From Gammaproteobacteria bacterium (GTDB lineage Bacteria > Pseudomonadota > Gammaproteobacteria > Steroidobacterales > Woeseiaceae), in the NCBI GenBank assembly GCA_029862045.1, contig JAOTYE010000010.1, forward strand, positions 62,001-126,000: a stretch of 64,000 nucleotides of DNA. Direction: 5' to 3'. Below are positions 27,497 through 35,105 of this stretch, piece by piece. The notes beneath the pieces were generated by a model. The model did not search any database and had not been told where the DNA came from. It saw only the letters and a list, made by a program, of their open reading frames with translations. Each line of letters begins with the position of its first letter. The stretch's first letter is position 1. A program made the position numbers and the translations under genes.

Positions 27497-28294
27497 ATGC
27501 TGCGACGCTCTGTCGTGCTTCTTTTGACCATCTTTCTGGCCAATTGCGGCGAACCGTCTACAAAGGTGGCGATTCCTTTTGTGCCCGTATTCGGCACCCG
27601 GATTCTTGACTGCGACAATGCCGGCAGCGCTGTCCAGTTAACTGATCTTCGCCTCTACGTGTCGAACGTGCAGCTCATCACCAGAAGCGGGGAGCTCGTT
27701 GACGTGCGGCTCGATGTGGACGGCCGCTGGCAACAACCTGACCTGGCGCTGCTTGATTTCGAGGATGGCTCAGGCGCCTGTGCGAATGGCACATCCGATA
27801 CGAGTATGAGCTTGCGGGGTTTCGCGGAGCGGGCTGACTATCGCGGTCTGCAGTTCACGCTCGGTGTGCCGTTTCAGCGCAATCATGCAGACCCGCTGCA
27901 GGCAGAAGTACCCCTTGGCGATCCGGCAATGCACTGGCACTGGCGTGGTGGATACAAGTTTCTCCGTGCCGGAATACGCACGGACGATGATGGATTCTGG
28001 ATACATCTTGGCAGCACTGGCTGTGAGGGCACCGTGCGCAACATCACGGCTTGCCGTTCGCCGAACCGAGTCACTGTCAGGCTCGACGAATTCGTTCCCG
28101 GAATAGACACCGTCGCAATCGATCTTGAAGCGTTGCTGACGGATACGGACCTCGTAGACGGGGTGGCAAACGACTGCTCATCCGGACCGGCGGAGGAATC
28201 TTGTGAAGCGCCATTTCGCGCTCTCGGACTCGATTTGCATGATGGGAATGCGCGTGATCAGCAACTTGTCTTTCGGCGCAAGGTCGCAAATTGA
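27497..28294 (+). CDS. mbnP: MbnP family copper-binding lipoprotein
   Basis: 265 residues from ATG 27497. Lipoprotein signal ending FLANCGEP. Features of the MbnP / metallo-mystery-pair four-Cys family: VQLTDLRLYVSNVQLI, several conserved cysteines (GACANG, GSTGCEG, TACRSP, NDCSSG) and DPAMHWHWRGGYKFLR, the conserved Trp/His region. In the known system MbnH oxidises an MbnP tryptophan to kynurenine, which then helps bind copper. The stop overlaps the start of the MbnH gene (TTGA), so the pair is coupled. Confidence 0.85.
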   Translation: MLRRSVVLLLTIFLANCGEPSTKVAIPFVPVFGTRILDCDNAGSAVQLTDLRLYVSNVQLITRSGELVDVRLDVDGRWQQPDLALLDFEDGSGACANGTSDTSMSLRGFAERADYRGLQFTLGVPFQRNHADPLQAEVPLGDPAMHWHWRGGYKFLRAGIRTDDDGFWIHLGSTGCEGTVRNITACRSPNRVTVRLDEFVPGIDTVAIDLEALLTDTDLVDGVANDCSSGPAEESCEAPFRALGLDLHDGNARDQQLVFRRKVAN

Positions 28295-29421
28295 ATCGCG
28301 CTGCGGCATTGCTCATCGGACTGCTGCTTTTGGCGGCCGGGTTCTGGTTGTGGATGCAAGGCCGAAGCTACGACTGGTCAATTGACCCGACGCTGCCGCG
28401 GCCGAGCGTGCCGCTCGACAACCCGATGAGTGAGGTCAAAATCGAACTCGGCCGCTTGCTGTTTTACGACACCAGACTGTCGCTGAATAACACGATGTCC
28501 TGTGCAAGCTGCCACATCCAGGCACTTGCATTTACAGACGGCAAACCGCGCTCGATCGGTGCCACAGGCGAAATTCACCCGCGGAGTTCGATGACGCTCG
28601 TGAATGCCGCGTATGCGAGCCGTCTGACGTGGGCCAACCCTCTGCTCGATCGACTCGAAGACCAGGCTTTGACACCGATGTTCGGCGAGGAGCCGGTCGA
28701 GATGGGCATGGCAGGGAGGGAAGACGCGATCGTCGAACTGGTCAGGTTGGACAGTCGCTATGCCGAACTGATGCCTGAGGCATTTCCGGGCGACTTAGAC
28801 CCGTACTCAGTACTTAACGTCATACGCTCAATAGCTGCGTTTGTACGGACTATTATCAGTTACGACGCGCCCTACGATCACTATATGCAAGGCGACGAGA
28901 ATGCCATTGACGACAGTGCGAAACGAGGTATGGAGCTGTTCTTTTCAGAACGGCTCGAGTGCTTCCACTGTCATGGCGGTTTTAATTTCACGGATAGCAC
29001 CACACATGCGAATTCGACTGTTGATCGGATCGGCTATCACAACACGGGGCTCTACAACACAGACGGGAACGGTGCGTATCCCATGGACAACACCGGACTC
29101 TACGACATGACCGGGCAACGGCGCGACATGGGGAGGTTCAAGGCGCCGACACTGCGTAACATTGGCGTTACCGGGCCATACATGCACGATGGGAGTGTCG
29201 CGAGCCTCGATGCCGCAATCTCACACTACGAACGAGGAGGGCGGCTGTTAGAAGCGGGGCCTTACGCCGGGGACGGGCGGCGTAGCCCGTTCAAGTCAGA
29301 GTTCGTGCGTGGTTTTGAGCTATCTGACGATGAGCGTTCGGACCTGATCGCCTTTCTCGAATCACTCACGGATAACAACGTGCTGCGCGAGCCGAAGTTC
29401 TCGAACCCATTCAGTGACTAA
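28291..29421 (+). CDS. mbnH: MbnH-type diheme cytochrome c peroxidase homolog
   Basis: 376 residues from a TTG that overlaps the mbnP stop. N-terminal membrane helix (AALLIGLLLLAAGFWLWM), then two CxxCH heme sites: MSCASCHIQALAFTD and LECFHCHGGFNFTD. FKAPTLRNIGVTGPYMHDG is the MauG/CcpA-type signature. It would act in the periplasm on MbnP. The pairing and order match the known MbnP-MbnH systems. Confidence 0.88.
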   Translation: MNRAAALLIGLLLLAAGFWLWMQGRSYDWSIDPTLPRPSVPLDNPMSEVKIELGRLLFYDTRLSLNNTMSCASCHIQALAFTDGKPRSIGATGEIHPRSSMTLVNAAYASRLTWANPLLDRLEDQALTPMFGEEPVEMGMAGREDAIVELVRLDSRYAELMPEAFPGDLDPYSVLNVIRSIAAFVRTIISYDAPYDHYMQGDENAIDDSAKRGMELFFSERLECFHCHGGFNFTDSTTHANSTVDRIGYHNTGLYNTDGNGAYPMDNTGLYDMTGQRRDMGRFKAPTLRNIGVTGPYMHDGSVASLDAAISHYERGGRLLEAGPYAGDGRRSPFKSEFVRGFELSDDERSDLIAFLESLTDNNVLREPKFSNPFSD

Positions 29422-30104
29422 GCATCCCGGGTCGACACAGAAACGCCAAAATCCGTCAGCTGCCACGCGTGGTACAGCGCAAAGAAATAGCACTGCATTA
29501 CCACGAATACGATCCACTCAATTCGGTTCTCAGAACTGTCCGCATCGTCGACAACCCGTTTCAGGAACATGTTCAGGATGCCAAGCGCGAGCACAGCGGC
29601 GCAGAGTCCGAGCATGACCCTGGCCGTTTTCACAAAACGACGCTGCCGCGATGATCTGCAGATGCGGCGCAGGGCAACTGCTACGACGATTTGTGCCACT
29701 CCGACACCCAGAAACCCGAAGTAAATACCGAAGCGGCGCATAAACTCGTAAATCGGTTCTTTCGTGCCGAGAAAGGTCACGTAGGTGATCAGTGCGACCG
29801 AGCCGACTATGCCGCTGGTGAGAATTGCGACGGTTGTGGAGCGCCGCAGTTCCGGATCAAGAGATCGCAGCCACAGCACCGAAAAATACCAGACGACTAC
29901 GAGCAGAACGGGTTGCGTCGCCATGACGGACCGAAACAGGAAACTGCCGGGTGGTTTGCGGCCGGTGGCACTTATCGAGATACAGCCATCGATTAAAGGG
30001 AAACAGGATGGCAGTGCGTCACTGGCGACACCGATCCACAATGCGCCAAATATGGCGACCAGTGGCGCTATGCCTGCGAGCAGAGGTAACGATCGAATCA
30101 GCAT
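29418..30104 (-). CDS. Frag1/DRAM/Sfk1-like membrane protein
   Basis: 228 residues from ATG 30104 (a TTG at 30113 is the alternative). Six predicted membrane helices. The early loop with CISISATGRKPPGSFLFR matches the conserved SIS..G..PP region of the Frag1/DRAM/Sfk1 group. Function in bacteria unknown. It converges with mbnH, overlapping its stop by four bases. Confidence 0.6.
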   Translation of the reverse strand: MLIRSLPLLAGIAPLVAIFGALWIGVASDALPSCFPLIDGCISISATGRKPPGSFLFRSVMATQPVLLVVVWYFSVLWLRSLDPELRRSTTVAILTSGIVGSVALITYVTFLGTKEPIYEFMRRFGIYFGFLGVGVAQIVVAVALRRICRSSRQRRFVKTARVMLGLCAAVLALGILNMFLKRVVDDADSSENRIEWIVFVVMQCYFFALYHAWQLTDFGVSVSTRDA

Positions 30105-30208
30105 GGTGATCAAAACATACTACAACAGGCGTCTAAAGCATAAAAAAACCTCTAAAAACAAAAGGTTACTATAGGCGTTATCGATCTGGAGAAGCCGTTC
30201 GCGCGGCT

Positions 30209-30895
30209 CTACGCGTTCAGATAGTTCAGAGCCTCATAACGGCCACTGCGGGCAAGCAGTTCCTGCCGGTCAAAGTTGCCGCTGTCGCCTGATGGCGGCA
30301 CGGATTCAATGCTCCGCCGAATTCTCAGCAGCTGAGCCTGCAATTCACGCATCGACTGATGCACCAACTGACTGCAGTCGCTGTCCCTTGCGCATGCCAC
30401 GTAGCACTTCATTTCAAAGTATCGAGCAAATGTCTTTTCGTAATGGCGCAGCAAGAGAGAGCTATTCATGTCGTCCATGACGTCGATAATATGATCCGTG
30501 GAGATACGACTCGAGACAGCAAGCATATAGTGACGATGTTCAGCCAGAATCGCGTCGTTGTAATCCAGAGTGGTGTGAAAAAGTCGAAACAACCGTCTGC
30601 GCTGTTCGCCGCGTACCTCATGGGCCCGCAGATACTTGAAAAACGCACGGCGATGAACGAGCTGAACCTTGGCATTGCGCAGGGCCACAATCTGTCGCTT
30701 CTTGCGACTCTGCTGAGCTACCGGCAGCAGTAACCTGGCATGACGTGATTCCCATTGGCTGTGTTGCTGGTTGTCGTGAAGAATCGTCGTTGCAATACGC
30801 GAATCACGCGGCAACGACGACCCAGCTGCGTCCTGCAACGCCAATTCGGACAGATCCATCAATTGCTTATGTCTGCGCGAGTTGTATCGCAGCAT
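30209..30895 (-). CDS. Uncharacterised basic protein
   Basis: 228 residues with a good ribosome site (AGGGGAAG) before the ATG. Arg/His-rich and predicted helical, no signal or membrane segment. Two Cys lie close together (CYVACARDSDC). No domain recognised. Last gene on the left before the dif site, divergent from nothing and preceded by the 193-base dif intergenic region. Confidence 0.6.
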   Translation of the reverse strand: MLRYNSRRHKQLMDLSELALQDAAGSSLPRDSRIATTILHDNQQHSQWESRHARLLLPVAQQSRKKRQIVALRNAKVQLVHRRAFFKYLRAHEVRGEQRRRLFRLFHTTLDYNDAILAEHRHYMLAVSSRISTDHIIDVMDDMNSSLLLRHYEKTFARYFEMKCYVACARDSDCSQLVHQSMRELQAQLLRIRRSIESVPPSGDSGNFDRQELLARSGRYEALNYLNA

Positions 30896-31038
30896 GTCCG
30901 GCTTCCCCTCAGATTTTCTTCTTACTTCTTATGGTGCTAGACCGACAATCTAGCAGCTTTCTAAGATTATGGTGATTCAGCCGTGCTGGCAATCCCCGAT
31001 TGTCAAATGCTCAAGAGGGACCCGTATTGATATCCGAT

Positions 31039-31066
31039 ATTTAACATAATATACATTATACGCATA
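31039..31066 (-). other. dif: Chromosomal dif site (XerC/XerD resolution site)
   Basis: Read on the plus strand: ATTTAACATAA (XerD arm, 31039-31049), TATACA (centre, 31050-31055), then TTATACGCATA (XerC arm, 31056-31066). Its reverse complement agrees with the known E. coli dif at 25 of 28 positions, with the centre and whole XerD arm identical. It lies in an AT-rich, gene-free stretch (30896-31088). This marks the replication terminus, where XerCD resolve chromosome dimers. Four dif-like half sites follow within 27 kb. Confidence 0.92.
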
Positions 31067-31088
31067 GCTTTGCCCTAAATCGGCGTGG

Positions 31089-31982
31089 TCACAACAACTC
31101 AGCTAGTGAGCTTGCCAGTAAGTCATAGACGACGCGGATGCGTCGACTCGTATGAAGCTCTCTATGAGTGACAAGCCAAATGGGCATGGGAAATGAGATG
31201 CGGTCTTGCAACACAGGGACCAGCTCGGGAAACAACTTTGCCGTGTAGCGCGGAATGATGCTGATGCCCAACCCTTGCCTGACGAGCTCAACGAGGGCGG
31301 TGCCACTAGCGGTAGTGACCTCGAATTGCTCGGCCTTCAGCTCGAGGCCAGACGCTCGCACAGTCGGCAAGAACCTCTCGATCGGCGACATTCCGACAAA
31401 GCTCAATGTCGACAGATCGTCCACAGTCTCTGGGTGACCGGCACAAGCCAGGAACGACTGCGATGCATACAACTGTGCGGATGAGCTGCCGATGAGTTTG
31501 GTAATCAGGTCGGCCTGCTCAGGTCGCACATGCCGAATAGCGATATCTGCCTCACGCTTGATCAGATCACGAACATCATTTGATGGGATCAGTTCGACGT
31601 TTATGTTCGGCGCCGCGTCGCGAAGTTGCATCAATACGGGCGGCAACAGGTGGGTCGCCGTCATGTCCGTTGCCGTAATGCTGACATGTCCCTCGATTAT
31701 CTGAGACTGCCCGGAGGCTGATAGAGATAAGCGCGTCGCAGCCTCGCCCATTGCGCGGACATGGTCGACGAGCTCATTGCCGGCTTCAGTTAAGGCCATC
31801 GCACGCGGTCCGCGTTCGAACAGCGTAACGCCGAGATCCCGTTCCAGCGCAGCGACCTGACGACTAAGCGTCGGCTGTGCCTGGCCAAGCACACGTGCCG
31901 CAGCGGACAGAGAACCCTCCTCGACGGTAGCCAGAAAAGCTCGTACTTGATTCCAGTCGAAAGAGACCGCGTCCCAATTCAT
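31089..31982 (-). CDS. LysR-family transcriptional regulator
   Basis: 297 residues. N-terminal winged helix-turn-helix VRAFLATVEEGSLSAAARVLGQAQPTLSRQVAALERDLG, then a type 2 periplasmic-binding-like effector domain. It is divergent from the DUF6326-VOC gene pair, the usual arrangement for a LysR regulator and its target. Its stop is 23 bases from the dif site, and it lies inside the first segment bounded by dif and the next dif-like site, so it may be part of an inserted module. Confidence 0.92.
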   Translation of the reverse strand: MNWDAVSFDWNQVRAFLATVEEGSLSAAARVLGQAQPTLSRQVAALERDLGVTLFERGPRAMALTEAGNELVDHVRAMGEAATRLSLSASGQSQIIEGHVSITATDMTATHLLPPVLMQLRDAAPNINVELIPSNDVRDLIKREADIAIRHVRPEQADLITKLIGSSSAQLYASQSFLACAGHPETVDDLSTLSFVGMSPIERFLPTVRASGLELKAEQFEVTTASGTALVELVRQGLGISIIPRYTAKLFPELVPVLQDRISFPMPIWLVTHRELHTSRRIRVVYDLLASSLAELL

Positions 31983-31994
31983 ACATATATGTAT
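31981..31994. promoter_or_regulatory. AT palindrome at the LysR start, possible operator
   Basis: ATACATATATGTAT is a perfect 14-base palindrome overlapping the LysR start codon, followed by a near repeat (CATATATG). It sits in the ~107-base gap between the divergent LysR gene and its likely target operon. LysR proteins bind such dyads for autoregulation. Plain AT-richness could also produce it. Confidence 0.35.
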
Positions 31995-32089
31995 ACCATA
32001 TATGAATATTAAAGCAATATCTATCTGTTTGATGTATAGCTACTCTAGTCGGCAAGTTTCCAAGCACCGTAGTGGGCTCGAGCAGAGAT

Positions 32090-32488
32090 ATGACAGACGT
32101 AGAAAGAAAAACAGTCCTTTCCACCATGTGGATTTTTGTGCTGCTGAATATGATTTATGCCGATATTTTGGGAATGCTGCGTCCAGGGTACTTAGAGCTT
32201 TTGGATCGAATGAGTCAGCAACTCTCCGGTACTGCAGTTCTGCTTTTTGCTGTTTTGATGGAGGTTGTGATCGTGATGGTTCCACTCTCCAAAATATTGA
32301 ATCGCAAAGCAAATCGTTTGACGCATTTCGCGGTAGTTCCTCTGTCCATTTTATGGGTCGTAGTGCCCTCTCTGATGCCGTCCCTTGGAGACTCTACGCC
32401 GCTTTCGTATGCGTTTTTCGCGACCGTGGAAGTCGGAACGATGTTAGCAATGCTGTGGTTTACGTGGAGATGGCCTGTACCAGATTAA
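32090..32488 (+). CDS. DUF6326-like small membrane protein
   Basis: 132 residues from ATG 32090. Four membrane helices; VLSTMWIFVLLNMIYADILGMLRPGYLE matches the conserved start of DUF6326 proteins. Function unknown. It is followed after 76 bases by a VOC-family gene and is divergent from a LysR regulator that probably controls both. Confidence 0.65.
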   Translation: MTDVERKTVLSTMWIFVLLNMIYADILGMLRPGYLELLDRMSQQLSGTAVLLFAVLMEVVIVMVPLSKILNRKANRLTHFAVVPLSILWVVVPSLMPSLGDSTPLSYAFFATVEVGTMLAMLWFTWRWPVPD

Positions 32489-32564
32489 ACAAAAAGTACG
32501 ATCTCCAGGCGGCCACATCTAACGGACGATCGACCATCATAGTCGCACATTTTCGGGAGTACGA

Positions 32565-32936
32565 ATGATTGGATACGTAACGGTGGGAACAAACGATTTT
32601 GGGCTCGCTATTCAATTCTATGACGAGTTGCTAGCGACAATTGGGATCAATCGACTGTGGACACATGATGCTATGGCGGCGTGGGGGCCGTCTAGGCAAC
32701 ACGCGGCACTATGTGTCACAACACCATTCGATGACAACACAGCGACCGCCGGAAATGGCGTCATGATTGCATTGAAAGTCGACAGCCAAGACCAGGTCAG
32801 AGCTCTCCATGGGAAGGCTGTTGAGCTCGGCGGCCATAACGAGGGAGATCCGGGACCGCGCGGTGAACATGGTTTCTATGGCGGCTACTTCCGAGACTTA
32901 GATGGCAACAAAATGAGCGCCTACACTCCTGGTTAG
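32565..32936 (+). CDS. VOC family (glyoxalase-like) protein
   Basis: 123 residues. MIGYVTVGTNDFGLAIQFYDELLA at the start and a C-terminal EHGFYGGYFRDLDGNKMSAY are the paired strands of the vicinal-oxygen-chelate fold, commonly seen in small glyoxalase/bleomycin-resistance-like proteins. A GGGAG ribosome site lies upstream. Substrate unknown. Last gene of the first dif-bounded segment. Confidence 0.82.
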   Translation: MIGYVTVGTNDFGLAIQFYDELLATIGINRLWTHDAMAAWGPSRQHAALCVTTPFDDNTATAGNGVMIALKVDSQDQVRALHGKAVELGGHNEGDPGPRGEHGFYGGYFRDLDGNKMSAYTPG

Positions 32937-32997
32937 CAGCGGATTGGTGGAAGTTAGCGTACGGTCATAAGGAGTCATTCAAGAGGACATCATGCGA

Positions 32998-33223
32998 ACG
33001 TCCGTCTTTGGGCGTATAGCAGCCACTCGACTACGCGAAAATTACAATGTGTTATTTCGTCAAACCGTTATTGTTTAAGGTGTTTACCAAAACGCCCTCT
33101 TCCCTGCTACGCGAAATCTAGTAATTCTCTACAGTTTGTAGTACGGCTCAGCGAATTAATGCGCTGATAACCAAAGAAGAAAGGCGAATCCGAAGATTCG
33201 CCCTTGTATACATTATGCGCATA
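32998..33223. repeat. dif-linked 187-bp repeat, copy 1, with one short hairpin unit
   Basis: The repeat runs from 33037 to 33223. Its right end is a dif-like site: ATTCGCCCTTG (33196-33206), centre TATACA (33207-33212), XerC arm TTATGCGCATA (33213-33223). Its left end (33037-33064) is an inverted dif-like sequence with AATGTGTTATTTCGTCAAA. Between them are a dyad (CCGTTATTGTTTAAGG area) and a stem GGCGAATC/GATTCGCC just before the dif-like site. A single unit of the short hairpin family (GAACGTCCGTCTTTGGGCGT) lies at 32998-33031. Together these fill the gene-free gap 32937-33282. Confidence 0.8.
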
Positions 33224-33282
33224 AAACTGGACCTGGGCTTGGGAGCCCCAGGCTGTTCACGCCGCACCCTCTCACGCGTTTC

Positions 33283-33954
33283 TTAATCGACAACACGGCG
33301 AGCGCGTATCTCATCACCGTATTCGGCGTCAATCTTGCGTGCGTGTTCCGCAAGTCGCTCTAGCGCCTCGTCCGCCCGAAGCACCTCGTTCGGTTTCATT
33401 TCGGCAATCGGCGTCGGACCCACGGGAATCAGTCTGACCCCGTCATCGTCGGCGAACCTAACGAGGTAGGTATTGAAAGCGGGCACGTGAACCAAACGAG
33501 CTTCCTGCTCTCGGACGATATCGGCAGCTCGGTCAACGCTCATCGCTGTTGCACTCTCTCCGAAGCCGGTCAACTTCCACTGGTCATCTTCCTCGACAAA
33601 GCTAATCCACGACCGAACCTCGCCATTTACCTCGACCGCAACCACCGCTCGGCCTGGACCTGCAAATAGCTGCTCGAGCTCTGCCTCGGGCTGATATTCG
33701 ACAAGCATGTCGAAGCTCAACGTGTCGACATATAGCGGATCACCCAAACGTACGCTATCTGTCTCTTCCATCGATCGAAGACCCAAAAGGCTCGGGTTGT
33801 TGCTATCTTGAACAACGCGAAGCGTGCTTTCTAAAGCTGCGCTCGCAGCCTTGTCGAGTTCAGGGCTCATTGCGACTTGCTGGGCGGCAGCCGGCATTCC
33901 GGCCGCCAAAACCACGCACGTTAATGCGTAAAAAAGATGAATGGATGTCTTCAT
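33283..33954 (-). CDS. Secreted protein of unknown function
   Basis: 223 residues from ATG 33954 (AAGGTG upstream). Signal peptide ending MPAAAQQ. The body has DPLYVDTLSFDMLVEYQPEAE, VVAVEVNGEVRSWISFVEEDDQWKLTGFGES and a helical C-terminus; no family recognised. It is 16 bases downstream of a secreted papain-like peptidase gene, so probably co-transcribed and possibly an inhibitor, substrate or chaperone of it (inference). The pair makes up the second dif-bounded module. Confidence 0.65.
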   Translation of the reverse strand: MKTSIHLFYALTCVVLAAGMPAAAQQVAMSPELDKAASAALESTLRVVQDSNNPSLLGLRSMEETDSVRLGDPLYVDTLSFDMLVEYQPEAELEQLFAGPGRAVVAVEVNGEVRSWISFVEEDDQWKLTGFGESATAMSVDRAADIVREQEARLVHVPAFNTYLVRFADDDGVRLIPVGPTPIAEMKPNEVLRADEALERLAEHARKIDAEYGDEIRARRVVD

Positions 33955-33970
33955 AATCAATCACCTTGCA

Positions 33971-34564
33971 TTAGTTGTAGACGATGTTATACATCGTTGA
34001 CCAATGATCGGTCGTACCTGAATTGGAATACTCGTCGTACGTAATGGCACGATCTTCTCCGTTACAGGGCGACCACGGATCCTTGAGGAATAAGTACCGC
34101 GTCGATCCGGTGGTGCCGATCTCAGCGTATCCGTAGATAACCAAAACGTGACCCACACCCCCCGTCTTAGGTCCATAGGCGTACGCCATCGGTTTTTTCT
34201 TACAATAGACCTGCTTCTTTATGGCGTTCCAGGACAGAGGTGCCGCTGTTGTGTCGAGTGTAGCTCCGGTCTCGGTAAACATCGTCCATCCCGGCATGTT
34301 GCAGTCATCGTTTTTAGGACAGCCGCCTTCGCAGCAGTCGGTGCGCCCAAAGCGATCGTTGGCAAGCTCGCACTGGTCTAGACTCTCGCCCATCTCTTCC
34401 GCGACCATCTCCGTTGTCGCCGCCCAGCACCAGTTTGCTGTTTCCTGAGGACGCAGATTGACGGAGCTCGATGAGACCAAATCCGCGTTACTCCCGTTGC
34501 AGCAGCCGAAAAGGATGACTGGCAAAGCGAGTAACCCTGCGATTCTGAATATTCTGGGTACCAT
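33971..34564 (-). CDS. Papain-like/C39-like cysteine peptidase, lipoprotein
   Basis: 197 residues with a strong AAGGAGG ribosome site. Lipoprotein-type signal ending ILFGCCNG. Catalytic-type motifs: NWCWAATTEMVAEEM (Cys), GGVGHVLVIYGY (His) and FLKDPWSP (Asp/Asn). Many extra cysteines (DCCEGGCPKNDDCN) suggest disulfides outside the cytoplasm. Fits the papain-like cysteine protease group PF12385. Substrate unknown; could act on peptidoglycan-linked peptides or neighbouring cells' proteins. Confidence 0.75.
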   Translation of the reverse strand: MVPRIFRIAGLLALPVILFGCCNGSNADLVSSSSVNLRPQETANWCWAATTEMVAEEMGESLDQCELANDRFGRTDCCEGGCPKNDDCNMPGWTMFTETGATLDTTAAPLSWNAIKKQVYCKKKPMAYAYGPKTGGVGHVLVIYGYAEIGTTGSTRYLFLKDPWSPCNGEDRAITYDEYSNSGTTDHWSTMYNIVYN

Positions 34565-34922
34565 TTTGACCTCCTTCTAGCTCCCGTTGACTTGCCAGGC
34601 CAAGCCAAATCTGCGCAAGATTTACCAATTCGTATGACCTTTTGTCCGGAAACGGTATTCACAATAGGTATTTTCCGCAGGTTTGGTCATCCGATATCAG
34701 AGGTTTTGAATCTATCAACAGAAGTTGCGGCAGGACCGCAGCGGCAACGTCCTGGATTGCGTGTTTTGCTCGAGGCGAAGGTGACTGACGCACCTCCGAT
34801 ACTAGAGCTAATAGGGTTTCTCGCTAGATCTCTGCTGCCCAACTATTGAGAGAACTTGGTCCCCTCCTCCGCTGGGAACGGCAAGCAACGGCCAATACCG
34901 GTCCTTCAAAGTCGTATTGGAT

Positions 34923-34965
34923 AGTCTATTACGCACTGGAGGCAGCACATGGCAAAAAGGCGTAA
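34923..34965 (+). pseudogene. Truncated start of a MAKRR-type gene
   Basis: CTATTACGCACTGGAGGCAG then CACATGGCAAAAAGGCGTAA closely matches the region at 38500-38550 before and at the start of the intact gene at 38534 (CTATTAG, GGAGGCAG, ACATGGCAAAGAGGCGTAG). Here the coding sequence stops after five codons of similarity and runs straight into the tail of the dif-linked repeat. It is a remnant left by a deletion or recombination. GGAGG is ideally spaced for the ATG here, while the intact copy has about ten extra bases between them. Confidence 0.6.
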
Positions 34966-35030
34966 ATGTGCTGATAACACAAGAAGAAAGGCGAAACCGA
35001 AGTTACACCCTTGTATACATTATACGCATA
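34964..35030. repeat. dif-linked repeat, copy 2, right end only
   Basis: Only the last ~67 bases of the 187-bp repeat remain, starting TGCTGATAACACAAGAAG. The dif-like site is TTACACCCTTG (35003-35013), centre TATACA (35014-35019) and XerC arm TTATACGCATA (35020-35030), the arm identical to that of the chromosomal dif. The rest of the gap 34565-35105 holds a short hairpin unit (CGGCCTTAAGCGGCCACTTG, near 35048) and nothing else recognised. Confidence 0.75.
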
Positions 35031-35105
35031 AGGTAGGGGTGGGCCTGTCGGCCTTAAGCGGCCACTTGACGCGAACCGATTATCGGCACGAGGCAGAAGT
35101 GCACG

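Noticed and set aside
34592-34849. 85-codon plus-strand frame between the peptidase gene and the next repeat
   Set aside because: No ribosome site, no family, and divergent from a clear lipoprotein gene; probably chance.
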